Shown here in pieces: positions 1 through 10,089 of a stretch of DNA of 64,000 nt (within the stretch, counting starts at the first letter, position 1; each line of letters starts with the position of its first letter). The translations under genes were made by a program, and so were the position numbers. The notes under the pieces are model-generated. The model ran no database searches, was not told the origin of the DNA, and was given only the letters and a program-made list of their open reading frames with translations. Source of the DNA: Megaleporinus macrocephalus (lineage: Eukaryota; Chordata; Actinopteri; Characiformes; Anostomidae); contig CM038710.1 of assembly GCA_021613375.1 (NCBI GenBank), positions 27,150,763 through 27,214,762 of the forward strand. The letters run 5' to 3'.

Positions 1-153
1 AGCTACTGAAGCTAATCCATGGACCAAAGATGACCGTTCCCACAAAGCAGATGTAGCCCAGAAACTCCAGCATTGTAGGAAAGGAGGACACAGCCCCTCG
101 ATCAAGGTCAAAGGCCAGAGAGATGGCCTTCATGGCCACCACCATTTGAGAAC
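1..153 (-). CDS. porcn: porcn coding exon 4 (partial, continues off the left edge)
   Basis: After the acceptor tgtatccag the exon reads (G)[19 protein letters not shown], then [20 protein letters not shown] and [11 protein letters not shown] up to the first base of the window. DLDRG and FGPWISF are Porcupine signatures. No stop or donor appears before the edge, so the exon continues outside the window. Confidence 0.93.
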
Positions 154-2413
154 CTGGATACAAAACAGAGAGGGCTAAATATAATGGTATTAGAGAACAT
201 TACAGAGATCTGTCGAAGGACACCACTATACAAATTAGATTTTAAAATGTCTTCCCTGCCCAGCTGCCCCAATCAATCAATAGTTGTTTTTAAGAAGTGT
301 TAACGTCTACAAGCTACAGCAGCAGCAGGTCACATGAGGGCACAGAACAGAATCGGCAAATGTAAAATTGCATAGCTCATTGAAATTGTCTGTCCTCAGA
401 TGTGTCACCCTGGGAGTAACCACCTTCTCTGGCACAAAAAAATTGTTTGATGAACAAAGACATACACTTCACCATATAGCAGTCAAGAGGGATCTTGGTT
501 TAGTGGATGCAAGAGAACAATTTCTTCTGTAAAGTTTGGTGGAGAAGGAGTAATGAAGCTGTTTTCAAGGCAATAGCCTTTAGTTTCATGTTAAATAGAT
601 ATTAAAACTACAGCATACAGTGATATTCTACAGAATAATGTTAATCCAACTGTTGACAGTCTGAGAAGGATTGTTATCTGATTCAGCAGGACAATGATTC
701 TGTGCACAAAGCAATGTACATAAAGAAATGATCTACTGTGTTCAGTGTGGAACAACCTGACCTGTCGGTACCCTTGAAAATAATTGAAATTCCAACATAT
801 CACCCAACATAAGTAATACTCTTGAGGCTGAACAGACAGTAAACCGCGCAGCCATACTTAAAATATAATGAAGCCTTTCCAGAAAAGTGGAGTGGAGGCA
901 GCGAGGTTAGACCACCTCTATATTAATGCCCATGGGTTTGCACAAAATGCACATATATGGGGAAGTCATGGACTGGAGGTTAGGGAACCAACCTTGTGAC
1001 TGAAAGGTTGCCGGTTCAATCCCATGCATCGACAGGACACGACTGAAGTGCCCTTAAGCAAGCCGCCTAACCTCTGACTGCTCCCTGGGTACTGTGGATT
1101 GGGCTGCTCACCACTCCTAGTGTGTATGTTGACTAGTGTGTGTATATGAGTGTTTCACTGCATAGATGGATTAAATTCTACTGTGTAAATAGGCCTAAAT
1201 TCATACTGTTCAGGTGTCCACATACTTTTGGCCATGTAGTGCGATTGTCTATCTAACAATCAAGTACTACTTACCCCTCATTTTATGCCAAGTCTCTGGA
1301 TCTATTATATGCAGCTCTCTATGAAGAACAAAAAAGTTGCCCGTCATCTAACAAAACTCATGATAAGCGGTGGACAATTTCAATGCTTTGTGATAAATCA
1401 TCATGTATTCACAAAGGAAACGTCACCCTTGAACAGCTTTCTAAATAAAGCACAAGGCTGACAGACTCAGAACTGAGAGAGCGGATCTATTGTCTGCCAG
1501 GTACTCACCCCATGAGCATGTAGATGAGGATAGCGAGCGAAAGAAAAACCCCTCGGCTGCTGGACTTTCGGCAGAGGAAGAGGATGAAGAAGCAGAGAAG
1601 GCCGAGTATGATCACCCACACCATGTGTAGCTCAAAGAACACATAGAGCACATACAGCCCCCCTGCTAATGAACTCAGCTGCTTCACATGAGCGGGAATA
1701 CCTGCCAGTTAAAGAAATACAGTTAGCAAACCTTATTAAAAAAATGTAATTATGCGGATCAGAGGTTTTTAAAGGTTTTCAAATGTGAATCCTGTAAGTA
1801 TGAGATGCACTTGGAGCTCTACAATTACTAACTGTAGTCCATCTGTTTCTCTGCATACTTACAATGGTCAGGACCCCCAAAGGACCAAAGCAGGTATTAT
1901 TTGAGTGGTAGATCATTCTCAGCACTGCAGTGGCACTGATGTGGTGGTGGTGTGTTAGTGTGTGTTGTGCTGGTATGAGTTAACCAGACAAAGTAGTGCT
2001 GCTAGAGTTTTTAAACACAGTGTCCACTCACTGTCCATCCCTACCTTGCTGGTCCACTTTATAAAGTGTAAAGTCAGAGACTATAGCTCATCTGTTGCTA
2101 CACAGTTTGCATTGGTCATTCTCTAGTTCGTTATAGTGGTCACAGGATGCTGCCCACAGGACACTGTTGGCTGGATGTTGCTGGTTGGTGGACTATTCTC
2201 AGTCCAGCAGTGACACTGAGGGGTTTAGAAAACTCCAGCAGCACTACAGTCACCACCATGTCAGTGTCACTGCAGTGCTGAGAATGATCCACCTCCCTAA
2301 TAGTACCTGCTCTGTGGTGGTCCTGTGGGGGTCCTGACCATTGAAGAACAGGGTAACAATGAATATAGAGAAACAGATGGACTGTAAGTCTGTGAGTGTA
2401 GAGCAACAAAGTG

Positions 2414-2468
<55 letters not shown>

Positions 2469-4550
2469 TTTATATTCTTTTTTTATGACAGGAAACAGAA
2501 AACAGACTGGACCACCTAACAATAAGGCCCAACAACAGAGTCTCACCCAGTCTGCACACAATCCGGCACAGCAAGCAGACCAGCAGTAATTGCCACACCT
2601 GCTCCAGGCCTTGCTGCGCTGTGGGTAAAATACAGCCCTCCGCCAGAAACTGCAGAAACTCCTGCCGCCCAAAAGACTCCATGGCAACCTGAACAGAATG
2701 CTGTTAACAGAGGTGGTGAGTAATACATTACACTGATTCTGTTACATGCAGTAACATTTGAAGGGATTTGTACCTTATGAGTATATTCAAATAATACCTT
2801 ATACTTTTACTGATACTCAAATATATTTATGATTCTTTGTTTATATTATGCTTCTTACTCATTTGAGTCACTGACATTTTATTTCTAGTTACTTCTCTGT
2901 GTTCATTTTTTTAATGTATAAAAAATAAAATAGACACATGTTCTTTGTACATTAACCTTTTCCAGGCTCTGTTCATGCATTTTAATTTTTGTTACTGTGC
3001 CTTTAATACTGACACATGTAAATAACCTCTTCTATTACGTCTATGCCATACCTCATTAAACAGCAGTCTCTGCTAAAACACTCCTTTAAACTTCAACATG
3101 AAACTGGTGTGTGCTTGATTTGCGGAAATAATTAAATGGATTGGATTTAGTGACATCACAAAGGTAATTAAACATTTTACTTTTGCTGTATAAAGGAGGG
3201 GTAACATTTCACTGGGAAATGCACAGTTCCTTCTCCTCCCTCTCTAACTCATACTAAAGACTGCACTGTCAGTGGTATTACTAGACAGGATGTGTTAGGA
3301 ATAGGTAGACATCCCTGCACCATGACACATAGATGTCTTTGATATAACGTCAAAACTTTTATTTCTTTACATTTTGGTGATAATTTTAGTTCATTATGGA
3401 TATAAATTAAATTATTAAATTATAAATATTATATTATTATATTAAATATTATTATAAATATTGTTCCTTTAATGTCCATACCTGGACTAAGAAGTAGATT
3501 TTGACATTTTAAAAATTTTACATACTTTAAAATAGTTTACATACTATAAAATCTTACATTTAATAAATAGGAAAAAAAATCAATTTATGTTTCCATATGG
3601 GCCCTTTAATTTCACAGTCCTACTGAGGTTGCTCTCTGTAGCTACTTTTCATTACTACACTGAAGAACTTCTACTTCTCTGGCTTTTACTGACTTATTAG
3701 AAAGAGATTAGCTTTCAGAATTTTTGTAAACGGTGTTTATGACTTTTGGTATGACCGGGCAAAGACGGGAAAGGTCGGTATACGTCATTACACCAGGTTA
3801 AGAATGAAGCTCTACATGATGTTTTGGGGTCAGACACAAACCTCCAGCGCTGATTCTCACCTACTCAGCCCTCAGGGCAGAAACGTGCTACGTTCTCGAA
3901 TTCCTCAGTTCCACAGCTGAACCTGACTAATATAATCTTCTCTCCACACCACCGTGTGGAAATGTGGGATACAGGCTTTTGAAATAAAGTTGCCTGGTCT
4001 ATATCTGCGTGCCGCTGCTTGTGTACATGCTGGGCTAGTCAGGTTTGGCTTTGTATCCAGCTCAGTCACAGGCATCGCAGGAATGCCGCTGTTTACTACT
4101 AGCTGAAAGTTTTCTTACAGCATACAGTGGAAGCGACCACCTATCACCTAACTGGAGTACTTATGATATCTGCTAATGCTCTTTCAGCCCGATAAATGAG
4201 TATATGTGTTAATAAACCCCTAAATCTCAGAGTACTCGGACTTCTCTCTCTCTCACCCTGTCTCTCAGTGCGCGGGACAGTACTGATTTCAGACTCTTAC
4301 CACACTGCTGTGCTTGGATGCCCGACCCGGAAACGAAGTACGACAATAAAGTCAAGACTCCGATAGATCATCCAGCTCGTACAGAGATCTTCTCCATGCC
4401 GGGGATACAGCTGTAAACATCTGCTTAACTGGGAGAGCGAACAGGAAAGTAAGCGCTGAAATGGAACATGCCGAAGTTCAACCAACCTTGATTCAGGCGG
4501 CGCGTCGGCTGCAGTACCACGAACAGCCAGTAGAAGCCGCTAAAGCCGCG
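1..4550 (-). CDS. porcn: porcn, Porcupine O-acyltransferase, 5' part of the gene (cut by the window edge)
   Basis: Porcupine is a multi-pass ER membrane MBOAT enzyme that attaches palmitoleate to Wnt proteins, which Wnts need for secretion and signalling. Four coding exons on the minus strand join in phase: 2682-2547, 1701-1509, 1318-1275 and 153-1. Together they give about 175 residues. The start [12 protein letters not shown], then [58 protein letters not shown] and AFDLDRG...GPWISF follow vertebrate PORCN in order. Hydrophobic segments in the first two exons fit the N-terminal membrane helices. The catalytic His/Asn region is downstream and off the window. The upstream exon at 4301 and above is non-coding; its 5' limit (4550) is a guess. 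Introns carry a Tc1 remnant, a SINE and a foldback element, but no exon is broken. The family call is very secure. Confidence 0.93.
528..1245 (+). mobile_element. Decayed 5'-truncated Tc1-like transposon in porcn intron 3
   Basis: The stretch from ctgtaaagtttggtggagaa onward follows the back half of a common fish Tc1-like transposase gene: the catalytic-region text around tcagcaggacaatgattctg and the tail with ttaatgcccatggg. It ends in a terminal sequence like cacatacttttggccatgtag near 1243. Frames are broken throughout, so it is inactive. A SINE is inserted near its 3' end. The family name is from memory. Confidence 0.6.
961..1178 (+). mobile_element. tRNA-derived SINE nested in the Tc1 remnant
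   Basis: It has a Pol III A-box-like start (tggaggttaggga, about 972) and a clear B box (ccggttcaatccc, about 1011-1023). These are followed by text shared, in the opposite orientation, with the copy at 15955-16151: ccttaagcaagccgcctaacc against a minus-strand ccttgagcaaggcacctaacc. It separates the transposase tail from the transposon terminus, so it inserted later. Confidence 0.65.
1275..1318 (-). CDS. porcn: porcn coding exon 3 (44-bp small exon)
   Basis: This exon was found by reading the minus strand between exons 2 and 4. The acceptor is cttcatag and the donor GTAAGTAG. The 44 bases complete the Gly from exon 2 and read [14 protein letters not shown] plus the first base of the next Gly. 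TWHKMRG is the conserved Porcupine sequence expected at this point, and both splice phases (2 then 1) fit exactly. It is too short to show up as an open reading frame. Confidence 0.92.
1509..1701 (-). CDS. porcn: porcn coding exon 2 (membrane segments)
   Basis: The acceptor is aactggcag and the donor GTGAGTAC; the exon is 193 bp. It reads (G)[14 protein letters not shown], then the very hydrophobic [20 protein letters not shown] with [16 protein letters not shown] following, and ends MLM plus a split Gly codon. LHMVW and [10 protein letters not shown] are recognisable Porcupine motifs. Both phases match the neighbouring exons. Confidence 0.93.
1826..2400. mobile_element. Foldback (long inverted repeat) MITE in porcn intron 1
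   Basis: The left end has gtccatctgtttctc ... aatggtcaggacccc ... gatcattctcagcactgcag. The right end holds the reverse complements in mirror order: ctgcagtgctgagaatgatc ... ggggtcctgaccatt ... gagaaacagatggac. The arms are well over 100 bp and imperfect. No coding capacity is seen. Decayed relatives lie at 6055-6320 and 21090-21350. Confidence 0.75.
2419..2466. repeat. (AT)n microsatellite
   Basis: About 48 bp of pure AT dinucleotide repeat between the foldback MITE and porcn exon 1. It opens reading frames on both strands that are artefacts. Confidence 0.97.
2547..2688 (-). CDS. porcn: porcn coding exon 1 (start codon at 2682)
   Basis: It opens after a cag acceptor at 2691-2689, with GTTGCC before the ATG (a good Kozak context), and ends at 2547 before the donor GTGAGA. 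It encodes 45 codons plus one base: [45 protein letters not shown], then a split Gly. The split codon is completed by GT at the start of the next exon. The AT microsatellite in intron 1 starts about 80 bp past this donor. Confidence 0.93.
2689..4300 (-). other. porcn 5'UTR intron, no feature recognised
   Basis: This AT-rich intron (especially 3340-3600) lies between the non-coding exon and the ATG exon. I see no coding exon, RNA gene or clear repeat in it. Confidence 0.5.
4301..4550 (-). other. porcn: porcn non-coding first exon (5'UTR) and probable promoter edge
   Basis: A consensus donor (exon ending GTGTG, then GTAAGAG) lies at 4301/4300 on the minus strand. The coding exon at 2688 begins with an acceptor (ttctgttcag) only six bases before the ATG, so an upstream non-coding exon is required. 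The stretch is fairly GC- and CpG-rich compared with its surroundings. The transcription start is not visible, and the right boundary is approximate. Confidence 0.5.
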
Positions 4551-5394
4551 AGTTCAAGTGTTTACATTTTTTCCTAAAGACACTCTCCAGCAGACATTCT
4601 CCAGCACAGGGGTCTCTGTCTCTGTGCAAAATAACAAATATAACCATCGCCGCGTCTGTTCAACGTTCATACTCGTATCCTATTGCAGTACCAGTTCTCT
4701 CCGGAGCGAGATTTTACATTTTAATGACCATGGAAACTTTATTCTGATGATGTATGTTGAAGGTGGGAGAACCCACAACCGCTCGGGTGGGTTTTTTTGT
4801 TAGCTGGTGAATTCAGAAGTCAGAATCCAACGTTACACTCAGGAAGCGGATTATTTTATTAACTGCCTTCAAATTATTTTTACCATGTAAAGAATGAACT
4901 GTTCATATTACAGAAACGAAAATGAGCAGGGTAATGCTAAAGCCAACAACACAGCTGGCTTTCTAGATGCCCTATATGGTCAGTTAGGCTTCGTTTGTCT
5001 GACTGAATTGGTAAAAACTCTCTCCATCCATTTAGCGCTAAATAAAATTTTTTTTCTCACATTTTGTTTTTGACTGTGGTGAGAGACTGTTAGTAGATCA
5101 GTCGTTAGGCTAGCAGTCAGGGTGTGTATAATGCATAAGAGAACAGTAATGAACAAAAACCTAAATTTTGTCAAACAAGTGAGGTTGAGGGATACAGTGC
5201 TGTACAGCTGCATACTGCATAACTTGATAAATAAAATACAATTATAATCAAATCAAAGAATTTTCATAGTCATAATTAACAAATGCTTTGTCGCTGACAT
5301 GAAACAACAGATAATAGATATATAATACAATATATAATACAATATTTATTCTTATTATACAGTATATTATCATTCTTATGCATATATAATTGTG

Positions 5395-5429
5395 TGCATA
5401 TATATATTATATATATATATGTATATATA

Positions 5430-5470
<41 letters not shown>
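5395..5470. repeat. (AT)n/(GT)n compound microsatellite
   Basis: Alternating TA runs surround a (TG)9-10 block at about 5431-5449. It immediately precedes the 36-bp minisatellite. Confidence 0.95.
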
Positions 5471-5471
<1 letters not shown>

Positions 5472-5680
5472 ATGGAGTGTAAATGTAAGGAGTAGAAAGT
5501 ACAGATAATGGAGTGTAAATGTAAGGAGTAGAAAGTACTGATAATGGAGGGTAAATGTAAGGAGTAGAAAGTACTGATAATGGAGTGTAAATGTAAGGAG
5601 TAGAAAGTACTGATAATGGAGTGTAAATGTAAGGAGTAGAAAGTACTGATAATGGAGTGTAAATGTAAGGAGTAGAAGTA
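5471..5680 (+). repeat. 36-bp minisatellite, about 5.7 copies
   Basis: Unit starts are visible at 5471, 5507, 5543, 5579, 5615 and 5651. Each unit begins aatggagtgtaaatgtaagg and continues agtagaaagtactgat. The copies differ at one or two sites (for example acagat in the first and gaggg in the third). The last copy runs into sequence resembling the 3' end of a fish MITE. Confidence 0.95.
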
Positions 5681-5783
5681 AAAAGTTAGCTGAAAAATAA
5701 TTACTCCAGTAAAGTATAAATAATCAACATTTCTACTTGAGTAAGGTAACTAAGTATTTGTACTTGGTTATTTGACACCTCTG
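5680..5783 (+). mobile_element. MITE 3' end (source of the minisatellite unit)
   Basis: Text such as ctgaaaaataattactccag, tctacttgagtaaggtaact and aagtatttgtacttggttat, ending in gacacctctg, resembles the 3' part of a short non-autonomous DNA transposon common in fish (recognised from memory). The upstream end was not found. Confidence 0.45.
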
Positions 5784-6054
5784 TATATAGAAAGTACATC
5801 TCCTCTATTAAACTATTAAACAGCCTTGGCAGCACAGAGCGCTGAGGCTACACCCTGGTTTTGTGTTTTTTCTTGTTCAGCTTTATTACATTGAAAATCT
5901 TGACTCTTGCTCGCAGTCTGTGGTTATGTGCTACTCTGTGACATGCTTGGTTCATCTATTTGATCAGCAAGGTGCATTTTTTGGTGCATGAGACACAAGA
6001 ACCATTAGCTCAGGATGCTTAACTCGTCTAATTAAGTGTGCTCTCGCTGGCCAC

Positions 6055-6320
6055 TCACTGAAACACCTACCGTGTATGTCCACTGGTGTACTTAATGTAT
6101 AATTAGTGTTGGTTCACTAGCCCTTCATCAATGAGCAGTTTCTGACCACCGAGCTGCTCTTGACTGGATGTATTGGCTGGTTGGCCAACCTCAACCTAGC
6201 AGTGACTTTGATGAGTGTAAAATATTCCAGCAAAGCCAGTGTGCCTGATACACTCCATACCAGCACCACACACGCTGTGTCACTGCTTTGTTGAGGATGA
6301 TTCATCAGCCAAACATTATC
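6055..6320 (-). mobile_element. Decayed palindromic MITE
   Basis: Sequence around cactccataccagcaccaca matches, in reverse orientation, the segment gctggtgtgtgtggtgctgg at 21280-21305. It also resembles part of the foldback element at 1826-2400. The boundaries are approximate. Confidence 0.45.
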
Positions 6321-7850
6321 TGGTAAACAACTGTTCTGTGATCAGAAACTGACCAGTGATGAATTCTGGTTTTAGTTGTACACTTATATGGGGCTAATTG
6401 TACTACACAGTGGATGGTGAGCTTATGAAACTGTGTTAGTGCATATTTATAATTGCATGGTGTATTGTGATGTTTTGGTGTTGAAAGCTTGTTGCTAGCT
6501 GTGGAAAGCATCATTCCTCTCTCGGAGGAATAATGTGAAGCAGTGGAATGTGGCATGCCAATGTGGGATACTGTGACACTTGTTTCCATGGTAATTGTTC
6601 ATATGACACTGCAAGATCTGGCTATATATAGTCACTCTGTGCAGGCAGCTGTGTTGCTGGAAGTTTCATTAGCTGCAGGGACTAACACATAAAAACATAA
6701 AACCTGAATGCATATACGACTTTACGGTTAATAAATGGTGTTTCTGGGTTTACACAGCTACACGAGACTGATAGGATAAAAATCCTCCTATGAAACTAAA
6801 CATGTGCAGTATTAATGAAAAACGTGGGTTCCCAAATGTGATGGATATGGTGCACTGGTTTTTTGCAATTATAGCCTAAAGAGGAATTCCACCAATTTTT
6901 CAAAAATTTTGCCTGATTAAATTGTTGTGCTCAATATTCTAGAGAGGTTAAGGGCAAAATGGTTCATTGTAGAGACGCTTACTGTCTCTGCACCACTTTT
7001 CCCAGCTATTACATTACCAGGGTAGCTTAGATTTCAGTAAATATCCATTGCTACTATACCTAAGTGTTAATTTTGGGTTTATATCTAACTCAGGTATTAC
7101 TGAAATTGAATATTTGTACTTAAAATTACTTTCATTTTTGCTTACATTTTTATTTAAACCTTCAAAGTCTCTTTTGCCAATCAGTCTAATTTCCACATAT
7201 TAAATTTTTTGTTACACAGCCAATTACAGGAAATCCTGTTCACTCGGAGGCCATCCCTGCAACACCAAATAGACTCAGAACTGAAAGTAAAATTCCACTT
7301 TCAAGAAATTACTGATGAAATGAGACGCAAACCCTAGTTTATAGCATTTCGGTGCAGAAATATTTTTTTTTTACTCCTTATGGCTACTGTGCATGTGCAG
7401 ATCACAACAACAAAGGGGTTTGCACACTTGTATCAGAATATTATTGACCCTTTAGTTTAGTATAATATTTATTATATATGCATGTCAGGTTAATCCTATT
7501 GTTGAAGTGTACATGACTTGTGTGTATATAAATATATGAGGAAGACTCTCAAGTCTGGGTGATGTACAGGATGATCAGCTTCAGCACAGCATTTAATTAA
7601 ATTCATTAATAAATTTAAAAAACACATCCTGTCCGTTTAAACGTAAGTTTGAAAATGTACCCTTCAATCACTTGTCTATATAGTTCACATAAGGCAGCAT
7701 GCAAAACCATGTTTATAATTCATTGTTTGTGTGAGTCCAGTTCCTCTGTCCTTAGGCCATAGGAACCATCTGGTGTGTAAGTAAGGTAATAAAAGTCCTT
7801 TCAGAATGAATTATAAGTCGAATGTTTTTTATTAAACTAGTCTTTTAAAG
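6321..7850. other. Intergenic, no gene seen
   Basis: This is AT-rich sequence with only short, unconvincing open frames. No splice-flanked coding segment, RNA gene or clear repeat was recognised. Confidence 0.4.
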
Positions 7851-8440
7851 GACCCCCCAGAAGTCCACTTACAGAAGATGCAGTGGCGCTGGCCGCTAGC
7901 ACGGTGTCACTGTTGCCTTGCAGAGGCAGAGGCTGGGAAGCCTGGGTTGAGTTATTGTCTGGCCTAAATCATTACTCTCAGCTCTTGCTGTTTATACACC
8001 TGGGGCTTTGAATTGAGGCACCAGTCCCAGCAGCGCTAAACCTGCTCCCTCCCCCACGGTGACCCACATGAAACAGGCTATGGGACGTGATGAATTGGGC
8101 CCGAAGCTCCAGCTTTTCTCCGCCACTTCTCTGCTCACAGCCTCTGCAGAGCCCTGCGAAAATGCTGGAGAGCCTTGGCTCAGCACTAATGGCCGCCACT
8201 CATCGACAGATTGTGTGAAATATTAATTGCAATCGAGGGTGCCATGTTGTCGAGGTGAGCCGTGTTTACTGCATACAAATCCATAGCAGGGATCTGTTGG
8301 ATTGTCCAGTAATTGGAGAGTGTGGCGCATGCCCTTGGAGAAAGGACATGGTTTGAGGCCTTTTGATTCGCTGACAACAACTGCTGTTCGTGCCTGTTTA
8401 CTTTGAAGAGACGGCCAAGGTGCAACATCTACAGGCCAGT
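7850..8440. promoter_or_regulatory. Candidate conserved non-coding block
   Basis: This block is less AT-rich than its surroundings and free of recognised repeats. It contains homeodomain/POU-like text (atattaattgcaat at about 8219-8232) and a balanced, complex composition around 8150-8430. Short open frames exist on the minus strand but lack codon-like character. It is proposed only as an enhancer candidate; conservation was not tested. Confidence 0.25.
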
Positions 8441-9213
8441 TGGATTAAAAAAATCAGAAAGTGGCATTGATCAGTCTGGGTCCTCCCTGATTTGAGATAT
8501 AACACTTGCATGCTGTAGTTGTTAATAATATGAGAGAAAAAGGTGGTACACTATATGGCCAAAAGAAATTATTGAGTTTAGGTGTTCAGTTACACCCATT
8601 GCTGACAGGTGTAGGCAATCAAGCACACAGTCATGCAATCCACATAGAGAAACAGTAACAGTAGAATCGATATACAGAAGAGCTTAGTGACTTGTGGCAA
8701 GATGTCAGTTTATGAAACTGTAAGAGAACAGCCCCAGCCAACTGTAAGTGCTATTACTGTAAGCCTGGTTTCAAAGCAGTAGGTCATGCAAACTCACAGA
8801 GCGGGACCACTGAGTGCCGAAGCGCATAGCACATAAAAATCACCTAATCTTGGTTGCATCACTCACTACAGAGTTGCAAACTGCCTCTGAAATCAAGAAC
8901 TGTGCATCAAATGGGCTTTCATGTCTGCAAACTGGCACACAAGCCTAATATCACTATGCACAATGCTAAGTGTTAGTTACTGTGGTGTAAAGCATGTCAC
9001 CACTGAACTCTTGAGCAGTGGAATGTTCTTTGGAGCGATTAATCATGCTTCAAAATCTGGCAGTCTGATGGACGAATCTGAGCGTTGCAATGCCAGGAGA
9101 ACGCCGCCTACCAGAATGCATAGTGTCAACAGTGAAGCGTTGTTAGAGGGATAATGGTCTGGGGCTGTTTTTCATGGTTTGAGCCCCTTAGTTCAAGTTG
9201 TTCATGCTACAGC

Positions 9214-9517
9214 TGTCAGGGCTGTCGAGCTGAAGCAAGGACACACATGCAAGCTTTTAAATGACAATGGGATTTTAATAAGCAAACAAAACAAAAGGCG
9301 AACAGACGGGTTATAAAGACAGAGTTACCACAATTACCGACAAAGACAGACTGCAAACACCGGGTATAAAAAACACAGGTTAACAGAAGGGAACAGGAGA
9401 CGGGACTAAACACTAATGGGGCACAGGTAAGCGAGGTGGGGCAAGGGTGGAGACAAAGAAGCACATGACAACAAGAGAAACATAAACAGAGGCACGTGGA
9501 ACTGACAGGGCGTGACA
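9214..9517. mobile_element. Solo LTR with intact 5-bp target-site duplication
   Basis: The 304-bp unit starts TGTCA and ends TGACA, the usual LTR termini. It is flanked on both sides by ACAGC (9209-9213 and 9518-9522), as expected for retroviral-type integration. A second copy of the family lies at 21427-21735. There are no internal gag or pol sequences, so it is a recombined solo LTR. It sits inside the Tc1-like copy. Confidence 0.85.
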
Positions 9518-9540
9518 ACAGCATACAGACATTTTAGTTA

Positions 9541-9760
9541 AGTATATCGTCGCTGTCCAATGAAAAACAAGGAGACTTCACAGGAGAGAACAAAAACATA
9601 CTTTGCTTTCAATGCAAGTCAATGGAACTAGAATGTTTTCCAAGCTTCTTTTGGAGCACTTCTATTGGTCCATTCATCACACAATGTAACTGACCATGGG
9701 CATGTTGAAACTCAAAATCAGCCAACATGGAGATACATATTTTTCACTGGACAGATGTTA
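9541..9760. mobile_element. Short MITE nested in the Tc1-like element
   Basis: Inverted ends ctgtccaatgaaaaa (9552-9566) and tttttcactggacag (9740-9754) enclose about 190 bp of non-transposase sequence. The transposase text of the host element resumes after it. The outer boundaries are approximate. Confidence 0.6.
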
Positions 9761-10089
9761 GAATTTTAATTGGGGAAGCCCCATTTCCTGTTTCAGCATG
9801 ACTGTGTTCCTGTGCACAAGGCAATGTCCACAAAGACATAGTTTGATAGAGTTTGCTGTGGATTAACTCTTATCCTAACCTCAACCCTGTCAGCCTTTGG
9901 GCTGAATTAGAAAATCAGAAAATCATCCAACATGATTGCGTCACCGAGATTCTTCATCCCAAAGATACACTCCAATGTTTTTTGGACAGCCTTCTCAGAA
10001 AGCTTGAGATTGTTATAGCCATAAAGGAGGTCAGTTCCATATTAATGCACATGGCTCTGGAATGTGAAAGAGGTGTAATTATCAGGTAT

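Larger units (their letters stand above)
8552..10085 (+). pseudogene. Decayed Tc1-like transposon with two nested insertions
   Basis: It begins with cactatatggccaaaag, a terminal sequence like that of the copy ending near 1243. It then follows a DDE transposase gene: gagcgggaccactgagtgccg, ggcagtctgatggacgaatc, ataatggtctggggctgttt, tttcctgtttcagcatgac and ccataaaggaggtcagttcc. Frameshifts and stops are frequent, so only fragments stay open (8921-9154 and 9853-10131). The gene is interrupted by a solo LTR (9214-9517) and a short TIR element (about 9541-9760). Removing both would restore the order of the transposase text. It is a dead copy. Confidence 0.75.
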
